Origin: an uncultured Pseudomonadota bacterium
Lineage (GTDB): Bacteria > Pseudomonadota > Alphaproteobacteria > RF32 > CAG-239
DNA: 32,294 nt
Direction: 5' to 3'
Assembly (NCBI GenBank): GCA_949295005.1
Contig: CASFJL010000016.1
Coordinates: forward strand, 1 to 32,294
A program made the translations under genes and the position numbers. Under the pieces are notes generated by a model. It was given only the letters and a program-made list of their open reading frames with translations. It made no database searches and had not been told where the DNA came from. Numbering within the stretch: the stretch's first letter is position 1; the number at the start of each line of letters is the position of its first letter. Below are positions 29,844 through 32,294 of the stretch, piece by piece.

Positions 29844-31919
29844 ATGGCTCGTACACATAAACTTGAAATGTACAGAAACATCGGTATCATGGCTCACATT
29901 GATGCCGGTAAAACAACGACTACAGAGCGTATCCTATATTATACAGGTGTGAACCATAAAATCGGTGAAACCCACGAAGGTGCCGCTACCATGGACTGGA
30001 TGGAGCAAGAACAAGAGCGTGGTATTACTATTACCTCTGCTGCTACAACTTGCTTCTGGAAAGGCCACAGAGTAAACATTATCGATACTCCGGGCCACGT
30101 GGACTTCACCGTTGAAGTTGAACGTTCTTTGCGCGTTTTGGATGGTGCCATCACCGTGTTCGACTCCGTTGCCGGTGTTGAACCTCAATCCGAAACCGTA
30201 TGGCGTCAAGCTGATAAATATGGTGTACCTCGTATTTGCTTCTGCAACAAAATGGACCGTATCGGTGCCAACTTCTATCGTTGCTTGGATATGATCGTTG
30301 ACCGCTTGGGTGCTCGCCCGTTGGCTTTGCAATTGCCAATCGGTGCTGAAGCCGAATTCACAGGCGTTGTCGATTTGTTGCGTATGAAAGCTATTGTTTA
30401 CACTGGTGATACTGCAGATTCTCCGATTGAGGAAAGAGATATTCCGGCTGACTTGAAAGACAAAGCTGAAGAATATCACCATGCTTTGATTGAAACTGCT
30501 GTTGAACAAGATGAACAAGCAATGGAAGATTATCTTGAAGGTAAAGAAATCTCTATCGAAACATTGAAAAAATGCATCCGTAAAGGTACATTGGCTCAAG
30601 ATTTCGTTCCTGTTCTTTGCGGTACCGCATTCAAAAACAAAGGTGTTCAACCTTTGCTTGATGCTGTTATCGACTACTTGCCTTCTCCTCTCGATATCCC
30701 GTCAATTAAAGGTGTTAAACCCGGCACGGATATCGAAGAAGAAAGACATCCTGCTGATGATCAACCTTTGGCTGCTTTGGCATTCAAAATCATGAACGAC
30801 CCGTTCGTTGGTTCTTTGACATTTACCCGTATTTATTCCGGTACTATGACTGCCGGTTCTTATATCTATAACTCTGTTAAAGATAAGAAAGAACGCGTTG
30901 GTCGTATGTTGTTGATGCACGCCAACAAACGTGAAGATTTGAAAGAAGCTCATGCAGGCGATATTATCGCTTTGGCAGGTTTGAAAGATACCACTACAGG
31001 TGATACCTTGTGCGACCAAAGCAAACCTATTGTTTTGGAAAACATGGAATTCCCTGATCCGGTTATCGAATTGGCTGTTGAGCCAAAAACTAAAGCCGAT
31101 GTTGAAAAAATGGGCTTGGCTTTGTCTCGTTTGGCTATGGAAGACCCGTCTTTCAAAGTTTCTTCTGATCCGGATTCCGGTCAAACCATCATCAAAGGTA
31201 TGGGTGAATTGCACTTGGAGATTATCGTTGATCGTTTGAAACGTGAATTCAAAGTTGAATGCAATGTCGGTGAGCCTCAAGTTGCTTATCGTGAAACATT
31301 TACCAAACCTTGCGATATCGAATACACCCACAAGAAACAATCTGGTGGTGCCGGTCAGTTCGCTAAAGTTAAAATCAAATTTGAACCGATTGAAGGTTAC
31401 AATGGTTTTGAATTTGAAAACACTGTTGTCGGCGGTAACGTACCAAAAGAATACATCCCGGGTGTTGAAAAAGGTTTGCGTTCGGCTATGGATGCCGGTG
31501 TTATTGCCGGATATCCGGTCAGCGGCGTAAAATGTACCTTGTATGATGGTGCATATCACGAAGTTGACTCTAACGTAATGTGTTTTGAAATTGCTGCTCG
31601 TGCTGCCTTCCGTGAAGGTATGCGCCAAGCTAACCCGAAACTTCTTGAACCGGTAATGAAAGTTGAAGTCGTTACTCCGGAAGAATATATGGGTGATATC
31701 ATCGGTGACTTGAACTCTCGCCGCGGTATGGTTAACGGTATGGATCAACGCGCTAATGCTCGCGTTATCGATGCTCAAGTTCCATTGGCTAATATGTTCG
31801 GTTACGTTAACACATTGCGTTCTTTGTCTCAAGGTCGTGCACAATTCACCATGGTGTTTGATCACTATGCTGAAGTGCCGAAGGATATTGCTGATAAGGT
31901 AAAAGCCAAAAACGCATAG
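29844..31919 (+). CDS. fusA: Translation elongation factor G
   Basis: EF-G drives ribosomal translocation and, with RRF, ribosome recycling. The 691-residue protein has GTPase motifs G1 AHIDAGKTT (17-25), G2 RGIT (59-62), G3 DTPGH (81-85) and G4 NKMD (135-138), followed by domains II-V, including [14 protein letters not shown] (domain III), [15 protein letters not shown] (domain IV) and the C-terminal [24 protein letters not shown] precedes the ATG, 27 nt after rpsG. Codon choice (GGT, CGT, AAA) is that of a highly expressed gene, as in rpoB. A repeat-filled 276-nt spacer follows before tuf. Confidence 0.99.
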   Translation: MARTHKLEMYRNIGIMAHIDAGKTTTTERILYYTGVNHKIGETHEGAATMDWMEQEQERGITITSAATTCFWKGHRVNIIDTPGHVDFTVEVERSLRVLDGAITVFDSVAGVEPQSETVWRQADKYGVPRICFCNKMDRIGANFYRCLDMIVDRLGARPLALQLPIGAEAEFTGVVDLLRMKAIVYTGDTADSPIEERDIPADLKDKAEEYHHALIETAVEQDEQAMEDYLEGKEISIETLKKCIRKGTLAQDFVPVLCGTAFKNKGVQPLLDAVIDYLPSPLDIPSIKGVKPGTDIEEERHPADDQPLAALAFKIMNDPFVGSLTFTRIYSGTMTAGSYIYNSVKDKKERVGRMLLMHANKREDLKEAHAGDIIALAGLKDTTTGDTLCDQSKPIVLENMEFPDPVIELAVEPKTKADVEKMGLALSRLAMEDPSFKVSSDPDSGQTIIKGMGELHLEIIVDRLKREFKVECNVGEPQVAYRETFTKPCDIEYTHKKQSGGAGQFAKVKIKFEPIEGYNGFEFENTVVGGNVPKEYIPGVEKGLRSAMDAGVIAGYPVSGVKCTLYDGAYHEVDSNVMCFEIAARAAFREGMRQANPKLLEPVMKVEVVTPEEYMGDIIGDLNSRRGMVNGMDQRANARVIDAQVPLANMFGYVNTLRSLSQGRAQFTMVFDHYAEVPKDIADKVKAKNA

Positions 31920-31944
31920 TAAAATTTCGTTTTTATAGGGCATC

Positions 31945-32024
31945 TAGAGCGATTTTGTTCAGGCTCAAAAAATTCATGTACTTCAATGTACACTAAAATT
32001 TTTTTCGCTTTCAAAATCACTCTA
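31945..32024. repeat. Long imperfect hairpin in the fusA-tuf spacer
   Basis: TAGAGCGATTTTG (31945-31957) pairs with CAAAATCACTCTA (32012-32024) with a single mismatch. Inside, AAAAAATTCATGTAC faces TGTACACTAAAATTTTTT, so most of the 80 bases can fold on themselves. It lacks the compact GC stem of the other terminators in this window and looks like an inserted palindromic element, although it might attenuate transcription into tuf. Confidence 0.6.
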
Positions 32025-32148
32025 CCTGCTCCTCTAAAAACAAATTTTGGTTTGTTGGAAATATGGGGTTAGTTTTGAGAAATTGTACGCTAAGATTTTT
32101 CTCACTTTAATAATCACTCTATCTTCCTCGCCAAAAACAAAATTTTGA
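31987..32148. repeat. Two diverged direct copies of a ~65-base unit before tuf
   Basis: Unit A (31987-32050) and unit B (32084-32148) align from TGTACxCTAAxATTTTT through CACTCTA and on to AAAAACAAA.TTTTG. Unit A contains the right arm of the hairpin element. Unit B lacks a matching left arm, so it may be a decayed partial copy. Confidence 0.6.
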
Positions 32149-32195
32149 CTAATTTTATTTTTTTTATTTTAATTTTTTTATTTGGAGAAATCTAA

Positions 32196-32294
32196 ATGGC
32201 AAAAGAGAAATTTGAGCGCAATAAGCCTCACTGCAACATTGGAACCATTGGTCACGTAGACCACGGTAAAACAACCTTGACAGCTGCAATTACA
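32196..32294 (+). CDS. tuf: Translation elongation factor Tu, N-terminal fragment (runs off the right edge)
   Basis: The first 33 residues are visible. [12 protein letters not shown] leads into the G1 motif GHVDHGKTT, which with the position after fusA identifies EF-Tu, the GTPase that delivers aminoacyl-tRNA to the ribosome. GGAGAAA lies just upstream of the ATG. The unusually long spacer from fusA suggests tuf could also have its own promoter, although no strong one is seen. Confidence 0.97.
   Translation, partial: MAKEKFERNKPHCNIGTIGHVDHGKTTLTAAIT

Noticed and set aside
30702..31943. 413-residue antisense frame opposite fusA (and similar long ones opposite rpoB and rpoC, such as 8507-9457)
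   Set aside because: These mirror highly expressed genes whose codon bias removes stops on the other strand; the composition is unnatural (F, N, T rich) and no start signals are present.

Overview
This window looks like an AT-rich, flagellated, Gram-negative alphaproteobacterium, probably an uncultivated or host-associated lineage. The support comes from gene content and order: a flagellin C-terminus at the left edge, an LPS-export/sigma-54 block (kdsD-lptC-lptA-lptB-rpoN-hpf-ptsN), a miaB-phoH-ybeY-lnt-XRE-trmB block in the alphaproteobacterial style, a DUF1150 protein (a family I know from alphaproteobacteria) and the str operon. Genus-level placement is not possible from the sequence alone.

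Layout. 1-577: end of a flagellin gene, then a gene-free stretch built from an interspersed repeat (two diverged direct copies around a nested-palindrome element). 578-1102: a small ankyrin-repeat protein. 1131-1469: long leader/promoter region of rpoB. 1470-9832: rpoB and rpoC. 9984-10508: a secreted low-complexity protein of unknown role. 10556-16485 (minus): miaB, phoH, ybeY, lnt, an XRE regulator and trmB, covering tRNA modification, rRNA processing and lipoprotein maturation. 16659-20462 (plus): TerB-like protein, coiled-coil protein, YggT, YggU/DUF167, folD and a YqaA/DedA-type membrane protein. 20503-22435 (minus): infA and an orphan sensor histidine kinase. 22525-22743 (plus): DUF1150. 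22792-28599 (minus): the kdsD-lptCAB-rpoN-hpf-ptsN block. 28600-32294 (plus): str promoter region, rpsL, rpsG, fusA, a repeat-filled spacer and the start of tuf.

Most of the window is core housekeeping: transcription (rpoB, rpoC, rpoN), translation (rpsL, rpsG, fusA, tuf, infA, hpf), RNA modification or processing (miaB, trmB, ybeY) and envelope biogenesis (lnt, lptABC, kdsD). Convergent genes are separated by compact hairpins that can terminate in both directions. I found no CRISPR array, prophage, transposase, tRNA/rRNA gene or defence cassette.

The most interesting signal is regulatory. The leaders of rpoBC and of the str operon hold dense clusters of GANTC, the alphaproteobacterial CcrM methylation site (8 and 5 sites), and share further sequence, while the other intergenic regions I read have almost none. 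This suggests DNA-methylation or cell-cycle control of RNA polymerase and ribosome/elongation-factor synthesis. Other items are the repeat elements, the TerB-like/coiled-coil gene pair, the orphan kinase with a cysteine-rich PAS domain, and the loss of expected neighbours (rplJL, corC, metK).
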